Origin: Nonomuraea zeae
GTDB lineage: Bacteria > Actinomycetota > Actinomycetes > Streptosporangiales > Streptosporangiaceae
Direction: 5' to 3'
Length of the DNA: 42,900 nt
Assembly (NCBI RefSeq): GCF_005889725.1
Contig: NZ_VCKX01000087.1
Coordinates: forward strand, 1-42,900
The notes under the pieces are model-generated. The model was not told where the DNA came from and ran no database searches. It saw only the letters and a program-made list of their open reading frames with translations. Below, one piece after another: positions 24,895 to 32,251 of the stretch; within the stretch, counting starts at the first letter, position 1, and each line of letters starts with the position of its first letter. Made by a program: the position numbers and the translations under genes.

Positions 24895-26106
24895 CTAGCC
24901 AAGGAAGAGATAGTCGGCGCCGTAGCGCACGGACGCCTTCTCTCCCGGCGTGCAGGCGCCCGCGGGAGCCACGCCGCCCTTGGTGTTCAGGCGCAGGATC
25001 TGCGTGGCCTGCGCGAGCAGGCCCGTGCCGGCGCCCGCCTGGGTGGCGTCGAGCACCAGCTCGGGGATGTTGCCCGCGCCGTTCGGCGTCCTGGTGACGA
25101 CCGTGCCGCGCACGGCGCTGTGGTCGGGCGCGACCCACTGCGGCGGGCCCGCGACGGGCTGGACGAAGCTGTGGCTGATGCCGCGGCGCAGCTGGGCGGA
25201 CACGTCGAACTGGGTGAACGCCGTCGTCGCGCCCTGCTGGGTGCAGGCGTAGATCTGGGCCCCGAGCAGCACGTCCGCGGTGAGCGCCCGCGGGTGCACG
25301 GGCGCCTTGGGCGACAGCCGCTCGCTCACGACGCCGCCTTCGAGGCTGCGCAGGACGCCCGCGAAGGTCTGCGGCGCGGCCAGGATGTCGCGCAGCAGCG
25401 TCCGGTCGACGGGCGCCTCGCCGGCGATCCCGGTCAGGTTCGGCTGCAGGCCGTCGGGGTCCTCGAACAGCTCGGCCGCCACGGAGCCGCGCTCGATGCC
25501 GCCGCTGACCGGCGGCAGGATGCCCGACCAGGTGGCGGTGTAGGCCATCGCCGCCGCGCTCGCGGGCCGCAGCCACCAGCCGTCGTTCGCGGAGGAGATC
25601 GTGGCCTGGTCCGCGCCGTGCAGCACGCCGCGCAGGTCGATCTTCCTGTTGAGCCGGTGGAACTGCCCGCGTACGGCGCCGTTCTCGAACGCGTCGTTGT
25701 GCAGGTCGGCGTAGAAGCCGCTCGGGTCGGCCACGAGCGCGGCGACGACGGCCGGGTCGGCCTTGGTCGTCCCGGCCACGCCCAGCGCGGTCTTCGGCAG
25801 CCGGCCGTCGATCAGGTCGAGCTGGATCGCGCCGTCCGTGCCCCTGGCGCCGAGGTGGAGATGCGCGGCCTTCGGCACGTCCACCTTGTCCCACCGGATC
25901 GCGAACGACACCTCGTTGCCGGAGATCTTGAGCGCCACCGTGGACAGGCCGTCCGGGTCGCCGGGCGCGCCCACCTCGTTCGCGCCCCGTAAGCCGGCGA
26001 CGAGGTACACGTCCTCCCCGGCGGGGGCCGAGCCGGCGGCCGCGGCGGCGGCGGGGAGCAGCGCCGTCAGTGCCACGGCTGCGATGGCGAGGGTACGGGT
26101 CAGCAT
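24895..26106 (-). CDS. Secreted CHRD-domain protein with DUF3455-like C-terminus
   Basis: 403 residues. A signal peptide (LTRTLAIAAVALTALLPAAAAAAG) is followed by a CHRD domain at ~33-155 (LRGANEVGAPGDPDGLSTVALKI, KAAHLHLGARGTDG, FYADLHNDAFENGAVRGQF). A linker (~155-265) follows. The C-terminal domain (~270-403) has ADVLLGAQIYACTQ, PQWVAPDHSAVRGTVVTRTP and GVAPAGACTPGEKASVRYGADYLF, matching DUF3455. The CHRD motif is named after chordin; its bacterial role is unclear, with extracellular or envelope location expected. ATG 26106 has AAGGTGACC upstream. Two cysteines in the second domain may pair. Confidence 0.85.
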   Translation of the reverse strand: MLTRTLAIAAVALTALLPAAAAAAGSAPAGEDVYLVAGLRGANEVGAPGDPDGLSTVALKISGNEVSFAIRWDKVDVPKAAHLHLGARGTDGAIQLDLIDGRLPKTALGVAGTTKADPAVVAALVADPSGFYADLHNDAFENGAVRGQFHRLNRKIDLRGVLHGADQATISSANDGWWLRPASAAAMAYTATWSGILPPVSGGIERGSVAAELFEDPDGLQPNLTGIAGEAPVDRTLLRDILAAPQTFAGVLRSLEGGVVSERLSPKAPVHPRALTADVLLGAQIYACTQQGATTAFTQFDVSAQLRRGISHSFVQPVAGPPQWVAPDHSAVRGTVVTRTPNGAGNIPELVLDATQAGAGTGLLAQATQILRLNTKGGVAPAGACTPGEKASVRYGADYLFLG

Positions 26107-26233
26107 GCTGGTCACCTTTTCGAAGGGGGAACCGCACCCCGCCTCCCAGGGTGGTGGGGGAGACGGGGTGCGAGCCGCGTCGGCGCGGCCACCTCCATCA
26201 CCTTGCGCCGCGGCGGCCCGGCGGGCACAGAGC

Positions 26234-26253
26234 CAGAGAACGGTCGTTCTCTG
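26234..26253. promoter_or_regulatory. 20-base palindrome between mocR-like and CHRD genes
   Basis: CAGAGAACG-GT-CGTTCTCTG, a perfect 9+2+9 inverted repeat. It sits 33 bases 3' of the MocR-like stop and 128 bases 5' of the CHRD start, both minus strand. It could be an operator for the CHRD gene or a terminator stem for the regulator gene. Confidence 0.5.
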
Positions 26254-26285
26254 CCGGTAGTGGCCCGGCCGCCGCCTCGGCGGGG

Positions 26286-27698
26286 CTAGGCGGCGGTGCG
26301 CCGGGCCAGGCAGTGGTCGTCGAGCGTCCTGCTGATGGCGTGCAGCACCCTGCGCAGCGTGACCGCGTCCAGGTGGCCGAAGCCGAAGACGATGCCGTTC
26401 TTGGGGACGCTGCGCGGGTGGTGGAAGCCGGCCAGGCCGGCCACCCGGATCCGGCGTTCGAGCAGCTCGGCGGCCACCGACTCCGCCTTGACGTGCACCG
26501 GCAGCAGCAGCGTGGCGCTGGAGCCGGTGTCCGCCCCCAGCAGCCGGGTGTCCGGGTACGCCCCGAGCACCTGGCGTACGAGCGCCCGCTTGGCCTCGTA
26601 CAGGCCCGACAGCCGCTCAACCCGCCTGGACACGCAGCCGGACGACAGCAGGTCGGTCACCGCGAGTTGGCAGGTGAACGACGGCTGGCCGTGGCCGGCC
26701 GACATGCCCTCCTCGATCTCGCCCGCCAGGTGGCGCGGCACGACCGCGTACGACAGGCGCAGCGTGGGCGTCAGGATGTCGCAGAACGAGCCCACCATCG
26801 CCGTCGAGGAGGGCTCTCCCACGGCCAGGACGCTGGGCAGCGGGCCGAGCGCGGCGTTGAACAGGCCGTCGAAGGCGGGCTCCAGCACCAGCCCGCCGCT
26901 CTCGCGCGCCCACGAGGCCAGGGCCTGGCGCCGCTCGATCGGCATGCGGGCGCCGAGCGGGTGCCCGCGTTCGGGCAGGACGGCCACCACGTCGCAGGCG
27001 GCGGGGATCAGGTCGGGCCGCGCGCCCGAGGCGTCGGTGCGCAGCGGCAGCACGGTGCCGAGCCGGCCGAGGGCGATCCTGAGCTGCTGCGGAGCGGGAT
27101 CCTCCAGGGCGATGACCGGCGCGGGCCGGCCCTGCGCGCGCAGGAGCAGCTCCAGCGCGTCGGCGTACCCGGCCGTGACGACCACCTCGTGGCCGTCCAG
27201 CACCAGGCCGCGGGACTCGCGCAGATGCGCGGTGATCGCCGCGCGCAGCTCGGGCAGCCCGGCCGCGGGCGGCTCCTCGACGGGCGGCGCCTGGTGGCTG
27301 GCCCGCCGCCACGCGGCCCGCCACGCGGCCAGCGGGAACGCCTGCGCGCTCGGCCGGTCGGCCCGCAGGTCGGCGAGGTCCGCCCCGGACACGCGCGCGG
27401 CCGTGGGAGCGGGCGGGCATCCGGCCGCCTCGGGCGCCCGGCCCGACACGTACGTGCCCGAGCCGCGCCGGCCGGCGATGTACCCCTCGGCCAGCAGCGT
27501 CTCGTAGGCGGCCAGCGCGACCCCGCGCGAGATCCCGAGCACGTCGGCCAGGGTCCGGGTGGACGGCATCCGGGTCCGGGCCGTGAGCTGCCCGCGCAGG
27601 ATGGCTCGCCGGAGCTGCGCGGTGAGCTGGTCCTGCAGCGGCTCCGGCTGGTCCCGTTCGAGATGGATCGGCACGTTGAGTCTTTGCGGATTGCGCAT
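26286..27698 (-). CDS. MocR/GabR-type regulator (GntR wHTH + aminotransferase-like domain), PLP lysine lost
   Basis: 470 residues. Residues ~12-85 are a GntR winged helix (LQDQLTAQLRRAILRGQL, RMPSTRTLADVLGISRGVALAAYETL, GYIAGRRGSGTYV). The remainder is a fold-type I aminotransferase domain (GLPELRAAITAHLRESRGL, VVVTAGYADALELLL, LEPAFDGLFNA, LTPTLRLSYAVVP). In active MocR proteins the PLP-binding Lys sits in G-S/T-F-S-K; here the DNA gives GSFCDILTP, so residue 307 is Asp. The D-D-Y-x-S-E-F-R segment is also degenerate (EPAFDGLF). PLP may therefore not bind covalently. ATG 27698 follows GGGGGACC. Target genes are unknown; it may regulate itself or its minus-strand neighbours. Confidence 0.88.
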   Translation of the reverse strand: MRNPQRLNVPIHLERDQPEPLQDQLTAQLRRAILRGQLTARTRMPSTRTLADVLGISRGVALAAYETLLAEGYIAGRRGSGTYVSGRAPEAAGCPPAPTAARVSGADLADLRADRPSAQAFPLAAWRAAWRRASHQAPPVEEPPAAGLPELRAAITAHLRESRGLVLDGHEVVVTAGYADALELLLRAQGRPAPVIALEDPAPQQLRIALGRLGTVLPLRTDASGARPDLIPAACDVVAVLPERGHPLGARMPIERRQALASWARESGGLVLEPAFDGLFNAALGPLPSVLAVGEPSSTAMVGSFCDILTPTLRLSYAVVPRHLAGEIEEGMSAGHGQPSFTCQLAVTDLLSSGCVSRRVERLSGLYEAKRALVRQVLGAYPDTRLLGADTGSSATLLLPVHVKAESVAAELLERRIRVAGLAGFHHPRSVPKNGIVFGFGHLDAVTLRRVLHAISRTLDDHCLARRTAA

Positions 27699-27712
27699 AA
27701 AAGGTCCCCCAG

Positions 27713-27768
27713 GTGACAAGTGCTATGTGGCCCCGTTCACCTGAAGGCGTGACATTCCGTTCCATGTG
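27713..27768. promoter_or_regulatory. Possible direct-repeat operator upstream of the MocR-like gene
   Basis: GTGACA occurs at 27713 and 27749, and ATGTG at 27725 and 27764, giving two similarly ordered half-sites in the 94-base gap before the MocR-like start. MocR proteins often bind direct repeats in their own promoter. Spacing differs by three bases between the copies, so support is weak. Confidence 0.25.
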
Positions 27769-27792
27769 CCATGAAACGCCACCCCGGACCGG

Positions 27793-29742
27793 CTATTTGG
27801 GCCGGTAGCAGCAGCGCAGCCCGGTCTGTACGGTCGCCCGCAGCTCCTCACCGATCGCCGCGTCCACGGCGGCGATGCGTGACAGCGCCCGCCTGATGGC
27901 CTTGCCGACCGCGATCCTGGCACGCTCCTCGCTCCCCGTGAACGGCCGCGGCCGCCCCCCGATCCCCGTCGCGGCGGACAGCTCGGACACCAGCCACTCC
28001 CGCTCCAGCCGCACCGCCGCCGCCCGCTCCAGGTCGTGCATCGACTCCAGCTCGTCGATCTCGTCCTGCAGCTGGGCCAGCCGCTGCCGGTAGGTGTCCC
28101 TGGCCAGATCGTCGAGCACCGGCTGGGCCGGAGACGCGTTGTCCGCCTCCCGCGTCCACGTCCCCGCCGCCAGGTCGGCGGCCAGGATCTCCCGCCCCGG
28201 ATTGGCGATCAGCGTGGCCAGATGCGCCATGCCCACGCTGTGGTCGACCAGCACCAGCCGCCCGCCCAGCTCCACCTGCCAGTGCCGGCCGTGCCGGCGG
28301 ATGCGGCAGGCCTCACGGGCCGAGACCGCCCGCCCGACCACCGCGGGCAGCACCATGCCCAGGTCCTTCGCCTCCTGCGCGGCGGTGGCCTGCTCCACGC
28401 GCGCCGCCTTGTGCTGCGGCCCGCTGCGCAGCGCCATCGCCTGCCCGAGCCGGCAGCGCGACAGCGTGGCCGCCGGCCAGTGGCCGAGCGCGAGGTTCGC
28501 GCTCACGGCGGCCCGCAGGTGCTCGACGGCCCGGTCCAGATCCCCGGTGGTGAGCGCGGCCATCCCCAGCGAGTGGTGCACGGAGCCGAAGCAGGCCACG
28601 CCGAGGCTGGCGATCACGGGCAGCTCCGCGTACGGGGTCAGCAACGTGTAGGCGGCGGCCGCCGTGTCCGCGTCCTGCAGCAGGTGGGCGGTCTCCACGA
28701 TGCAGTACATGGAGGTCAGCCACGTGCTCGACCTCGGCAGGTCCGCCAGGTCCCGCCCGCGCAGCCTGGCCAGGTGGCCGGTCGCCAGCCGGCGCTCGCC
28801 CGCCGTGGCCGCGCACAGCGCCAGCGCGGCCAGGTAGGAGTTGTCGATCGGGCTGAGCGTGGGCGAGCTGACCAGGTCCGCCAGCAGGGGCAGCAGCTCG
28901 GACGCGCGGCCCTGGTACCAGCGGATGGCGCCGAGCTGGCCGCCGTACCAGCCGGTCGCGTCCATGTCGCCGGCCGTGACGCCGCGCTCGAAGCACTCGC
29001 CCGCGTGCTTCTCCGCCTCGTCGAAGCGGCCGGCGCGGATGGTCAGCATGACCTCGATGGCGTCGAGCACGTAGCCGACCGCGAGGTGGGCGTGGTCGTC
29101 CAGCAGGGCGCGCAGCTCCTCCACGGCGCGTTCCGCGTGCGGGTCCGCGGCCAGGTAGAGATCCACCGTCCGCCACAGCAGGCCCATCAGCAGGTCGCCC
29201 CTGCGGCCGGTGACGGCCGCCTGGCCGATCAGCTCCCTGGCCAGCTCCATGCGCAGGGACGCGTGCTCGGGGCCGAGCAGGCAGTGGTGCGCCAGGCTCA
29301 GCGCCTCCGCCAGCGCCATCGCGTCGCCCGAGCCTCTGGCCTGGGCCAGCAGGCGCAGCATCGCGGCGTGCTCGCCGGCGCGGTAGTCCTCCTCGCCGCG
29401 CATCCGCACGCGTAATCGCAGCGCGAGCGGCGAGCAGGGGTCGATCAGCGACAGCGCGTGCCGCTGGCGGGCCCGTACGGTCTCCTCCTCGGCGGAGGTG
29501 CGGTGCTCGTGCACCCACACCCCGCCGAGCCCCAGCGCGGCCCGAGCCAGCGCGGGCGGGTCGCCGCACTGCTCGGCCTGGCGGTAGGCCGTGTCGAACC
29601 AGCGCCGCGCGGTCTGGAGGTCGCCGTTCACGTATAGAGCGCGCTCGCCCAGCACGAGCGCCAGTCTGAGATGTGAGCTCGAGGGCATGAGTACCCCCAG
29701 CTGTTGTGCAACGCCCACAGTTTCCGCTCCCCTGTCGGTCAT
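27793..29742 (-). CDS. TPR-repeat protein with LAL/SARP-type C-terminal domain, no ATPase
   Basis: About 649 residues. Residues ~25-450 are helical TPR-like repeats (LGERALYVNGDLQTARRWFDTAYRQAE, and so on). Residues ~470-640 match the C-terminal module seen at the end of many large actinomycete ATPase regulators: a GRLVLVDHSVGMAHLATLI strand-helix, an AYRQRL-type coiled helix (DTYRQRLAQLQDEIDELESMHDLERA), then SEERARIAVGKAIRRALSRI. There is no Walker motif and no HTH, so it looks like the sensory/regulatory half of such a protein on its own. The start is uncertain: ATG 29742 lacks an SD, ATG 29688 has GGGGG upstream. It is divergent from the GNAT at 29916. Confidence 0.7.
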   Translation of the reverse strand: MTDRGAETVGVAQQLGVLMPSSSHLRLALVLGERALYVNGDLQTARRWFDTAYRQAEQCGDPPALARAALGLGGVWVHEHRTSAEEETVRARQRHALSLIDPCSPLALRLRVRMRGEEDYRAGEHAAMLRLLAQARGSGDAMALAEALSLAHHCLLGPEHASLRMELARELIGQAAVTGRRGDLLMGLLWRTVDLYLAADPHAERAVEELRALLDDHAHLAVGYVLDAIEVMLTIRAGRFDEAEKHAGECFERGVTAGDMDATGWYGGQLGAIRWYQGRASELLPLLADLVSSPTLSPIDNSYLAALALCAATAGERRLATGHLARLRGRDLADLPRSSTWLTSMYCIVETAHLLQDADTAAAAYTLLTPYAELPVIASLGVACFGSVHHSLGMAALTTGDLDRAVEHLRAAVSANLALGHWPAATLSRCRLGQAMALRSGPQHKAARVEQATAAQEAKDLGMVLPAVVGRAVSAREACRIRRHGRHWQVELGGRLVLVDHSVGMAHLATLIANPGREILAADLAAGTWTREADNASPAQPVLDDLARDTYRQRLAQLQDEIDELESMHDLERAAAVRLEREWLVSELSAATGIGGRPRPFTGSEERARIAVGKAIRRALSRIAAVDAAIGEELRATVQTGLRCCYRPK

Positions 29743-29915
29743 CTGGGCTGAGCGTTCAGACGGTTCCCCGAATACCGTTCTAGGAGTAGGACGTCCGGCA
29801 CCCCACATCGGGTTCAATCCGGAAAGAGTTCGGCCCGGAAAATGTTGAAACGGTATCGAAGCCGCGCGGGCCGCCCGGCCGTGACCAGCCCATACCTGCC
29901 TTTACGCTGAATGCC

Positions 29916-30392
29916 ATGATTCGTCCCGCAACCCCCGATGATGTCCCCGAGATCGTCAGTATGATCCGCGAACTCGCCGAATACGAGAAGGCCGCGCACG
30001 AAGTGCGGGTGACCGAGGAGGGATTGCGCGCCACGCTCTTCGGCGACGGCCCCGCCGCGTTCGCGCACATCGCCGAGCACGACGGCGAGGTGGCCGGCTT
30101 CACCCTGTGGTTCCTGACGTTCTCCACCTGGCGGGGCGTGCACGGCATCTACATGGAGGACCTCTACGTACGCCCCCAGCACCGCGGCGGCGGGTACGGC
30201 CGGGCCCTGATGGCGGAGCTGGCCGGGATCTGCGCCGAGCGCGGCTACCAGCGCCTCGAATGGGCGGTGCTCGACTGGAACGAGCCCAGCATCGGCTTCT
30301 ACGACAAGCTCGGCGGCCTGCGCCAGGACGAGTGGCTGACGTACCGGCTGACCGACGAGCCGCTCCGGCGCCTGGCCCCCCGGGAGGGCTGA
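29916..30392 (+). CDS. GNAT acetyltransferase, spermidine/spermine N1-acetyltransferase-like
   Basis: 158 residues, a single GNAT domain. IRPATPDDVPEIVSMIRELAEYEKA, with its AEYEK motif, is characteristic of the SSAT-like (diamine acetyltransferase) branch. GIYMEDLYVRPQHRGGGYGRALMAELA is motif A with the acetyl-CoA loop, and LDWNEPSIGFYDKLGG is motif B. It probably acetylates a polyamine or other small amine in the cytoplasm. The ribosome-binding site is weak. It is convergent with the small membrane protein gene, with a perfect hairpin between them. Confidence 0.88.
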   Translation: MIRPATPDDVPEIVSMIRELAEYEKAAHEVRVTEEGLRATLFGDGPAAFAHIAEHDGEVAGFTLWFLTFSTWRGVHGIYMEDLYVRPQHRGGGYGRALMAELAGICAERGYQRLEWAVLDWNEPSIGFYDKLGGLRQDEWLTYRLTDEPLRRLAPREG

Positions 30393-30400
30393 CGTGGGGA

Positions 30401-30434
30401 CGCGCAGGTCACGCACGGTGACGTGACCTGCGCG
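30401..30434. terminator. Bidirectional stem-loop between convergent genes
   Basis: CGCGCAGGTCACG (30401-30413) and CGTGACCTGCGCG (30422-30434) form a perfect 13-bp stem with an 8-base loop. It starts 9 bases after the GNAT stop and 11 bases from the stop of the opposing membrane-protein gene. Confidence 0.85.
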
Positions 30435-30444
30435 AAATATCCGG

Positions 30445-30735
30445 TCAGACGCCGGCGTGCGACCTGGATCGCTTGCCCTCGGCGCTGTCGAACATCCCCA
30501 TCTCCTGCTCTTCAAGGTCGTGGTGGGTCTCCTCCAGGCGGAGCGCCACACCCAGCGCGAAAAGCGTCGGAGCCCACTGGCCGACGAAGATCCCCCATCG
30601 ATCGGCCCGGTCGAGGCCCGCGTGCTCGATGTTCTTCGACATGAGCCACGTCCCGAAGGACAGTCCGATCGAGCAGAAGCCCGCGGTGTACAGGTGACTC
30701 GACTTGACGCCCATTTCGTGGAGCTTTTTGATCAT
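30445..30735 (-). CDS. Small membrane protein, 96 residues
   Basis: MIKKLHEMGVKSSHLYTAGFCSIGLSFGTWLM contains a first hydrophobic segment (~16-33), and GIFVGQWAPTLFALGVAL a second (~49-67). An acidic, His-containing C-terminus follows (EETHHDLEEQEMGMFD). Two membrane spans are likely. Family not named by me; similar short proteins recur in actinomycetes. GGGGGGAAC precedes ATG 30735. It is divergent from narK, 200 bases away. Confidence 0.75.
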   Translation of the reverse strand: MIKKLHEMGVKSSHLYTAGFCSIGLSFGTWLMSKNIEHAGLDRADRWGIFVGQWAPTLFALGVALRLEETHHDLEEQEMGMFDSAEGKRSRSHAGV

Positions 30736-30758
30736 GTTCCCCCCTTGCTCTGAGTGCT

Positions 30759-30887
30759 GTTACCCGTGAGCAGGTCAGGTAACCGATCATTACGGGCACG
30801 TTTCCACCGTGACACTTGTGCGTGGCTTGTTACCGAGGTGAATCACTCGTAACGAGTGCACAGCCACGGACTGTCAAAGTGCGTAAC
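30759..30887 (+). promoter_or_regulatory. narK promoter region with repeated GTNAC sites (possible GlnR boxes)
   Basis: The gap holds GTTAC (30759), GTAAC (30779), GTGAC (30809), GTTAC (30829), GTAAC (30849) and GTAAC (30883). GTTAC-cgaggt-GAATC (30829-30844) fits the actinomycete GlnR pattern GTNAC-n6-GNAAC with one mismatch. GTTACC/GGTAAC (30759, 30778) and CACTCG-TAA-CGAGTG (30844-30858) are inverted repeats. GlnR is the known activator of nitrate/nitrite genes in related actinomycetes, so control by it is likely but unproved here. Confidence 0.45.
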
Positions 30888-30894
30888 GCGCGCT

Positions 30895-30929
30895 TCCTAC
30901 GTTGGGGATCCCGGACGACGAACGTAGGA
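30895..30929 (+). promoter_or_regulatory. Stem that covers the narK Shine-Dalgarno
   Basis: TCCTACGTT (30895-30903) is perfectly complementary to AACGTAGGA (30921-30929) across a 17-base loop. The right arm contains AGGA of the ribosome-binding site, seven bases before the narK ATG. If transcription starts upstream of 30895 the stem would hide the site, which would allow control of translation. Confidence 0.5.
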
Positions 30930-30936
30930 GAGGTCC

Positions 30937-32247
30937 ATGGCGCGCTGGATCGCCGAGTGGCATCCCGATGACCCTGCCTTCTGGGAGAGCTCAGGCAAGC
31001 GCATCGCACGGCGCAACCTGATCTTCTCCATCGTTGCCGAGCACCTCGGCTTCACCGTATGGACACTGTGGAGCATCGTGGCCACCAAGATGGGGGCCTA
31101 CGAGTTCACCACCGACCAGCTCTTCTGGCTGGTCGCGCTGCCGAACCTGATCGGCTCGGTGCTGCGGGTCCCCTACACCTTCGGCCCCGCCAAGTTCGGC
31201 GGCCGCAACTTCACCGTGGTCAGCGCGCTGCTGCTGCTGATCCCGGCCGTGCTGCTCGCCGTGGCGGTGAACAACCCGGGCACGCCGTACTGGCTGTTCC
31301 TGGTGATCGCGGCCCTGGCCGGGGTCGGCGGCGGGAACTTCGCCTCCAGCATGGCCAACATCACCTACTTCTACCCCCGCAACAAGCAGGGGGTCGCGCT
31401 GGGGCTGAACGCGGCCGGCGGCAACATCGGCGTCAGCTCGGTCCAGCTCGTCATGCCCCTGGTGATCGGCTCGCTGGGGCTGGCGGCGGCCGGCTGGTTC
31501 TGGATCCCGTTCATCGTCGTGGCCGCCGTCTGCGTCTGGTTCTTCATGGACAACCTGACCAGCGCCAAGGCCGACCCGCGCGAGCAGCTCGCGGTGGCCG
31601 GCAAGGCCCAGACCTGGATCATGTCGTTCCTCTACATCGGCACCTTCGGCTCGTTCATCGGCTACTCCACGGCCTTCCCGCTGCTCAGCAAGAGCCTCTT
31701 CCCCGACGCCCCGTTCGCGGCGGTGGCCTTCGCCGGGCCGCTGGTCGGCTCGCTGATCAGGCCCGTCGGCGGCTGGCTGGCCGACCGGCTCGGCGGCGCG
31801 CCGGTCACGCTGTGGAACTTCGCCGGGATGGGCGCCGGCGTGCTGCTGGTCTGGGCGGCCAGCACCTCGGGCAGCTTCTGGCTGTTCTTCCTGTCCTTCC
31901 AGCTGCTGTTCCTCACCGCCGGCATCGGCAACGGCTCGACGTACCGGATGATCCCGGCCATCTTCCAGGCCAAGGCCGTGGCCGAGCGCGGCGAGAGCGA
32001 GGAGGCCCTGCTGTACGGCAAGCGCCAGGCGTCGGCCGCCATCGGCATCATCTCGGCGGTCGGGGCGCTCGGCGGGTTCCTCATCAACCGCGCGTTCGGG
32101 ATGTCGTTCGCCGCGGCCGGCACCCCGGCCCCCGCCTTCCTCGCCTTCGGCGTCTTCTACGCGGCCTGCCTGGCCCTGACCTGGTGGTGCTACACCCGCA
32201 AGGTCGGCGTCAAGGTCGTGGCGAGCCTCGCCCACGCCCGGGTCTGA
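30937..32247 (+). CDS. narK: NarK/NasA-family nitrate/nitrite transporter
   Basis: 436 residues, MFS type with 12 membrane segments. FSIVAEHLGFTVWTLWSIV at the first span, the nitrate-signature glycine-rich segments GVGGGNFASSMANITYFYPRNKQGVALGLNAAGGNIGVS and GNGSTYRMIPAIF, and GSLIRPVGGWLADRLGG mark the NNP (NarK) family. It imports nitrate, or exchanges nitrate and nitrite, for the reductases encoded next. GTAGGAGAGG precedes ATG 30937 and may be masked by the upstream stem. The next gene begins 4 bases after its stop. Confidence 0.96.
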   Translation: MARWIAEWHPDDPAFWESSGKRIARRNLIFSIVAEHLGFTVWTLWSIVATKMGAYEFTTDQLFWLVALPNLIGSVLRVPYTFGPAKFGGRNFTVVSALLLLIPAVLLAVAVNNPGTPYWLFLVIAALAGVGGGNFASSMANITYFYPRNKQGVALGLNAAGGNIGVSSVQLVMPLVIGSLGLAAAGWFWIPFIVVAAVCVWFFMDNLTSAKADPREQLAVAGKAQTWIMSFLYIGTFGSFIGYSTAFPLLSKSLFPDAPFAAVAFAGPLVGSLIRPVGGWLADRLGGAPVTLWNFAGMGAGVLLVWAASTSGSFWLFFLSFQLLFLTAGIGNGSTYRMIPAIFQAKAVAERGESEEALLYGKRQASAAIGIISAVGALGGFLINRAFGMSFAAAGTPAPAFLAFGVFYAACLALTWWCYTRKVGVKVVASLAHARV

Positions 32248-32251
32248 TCTG

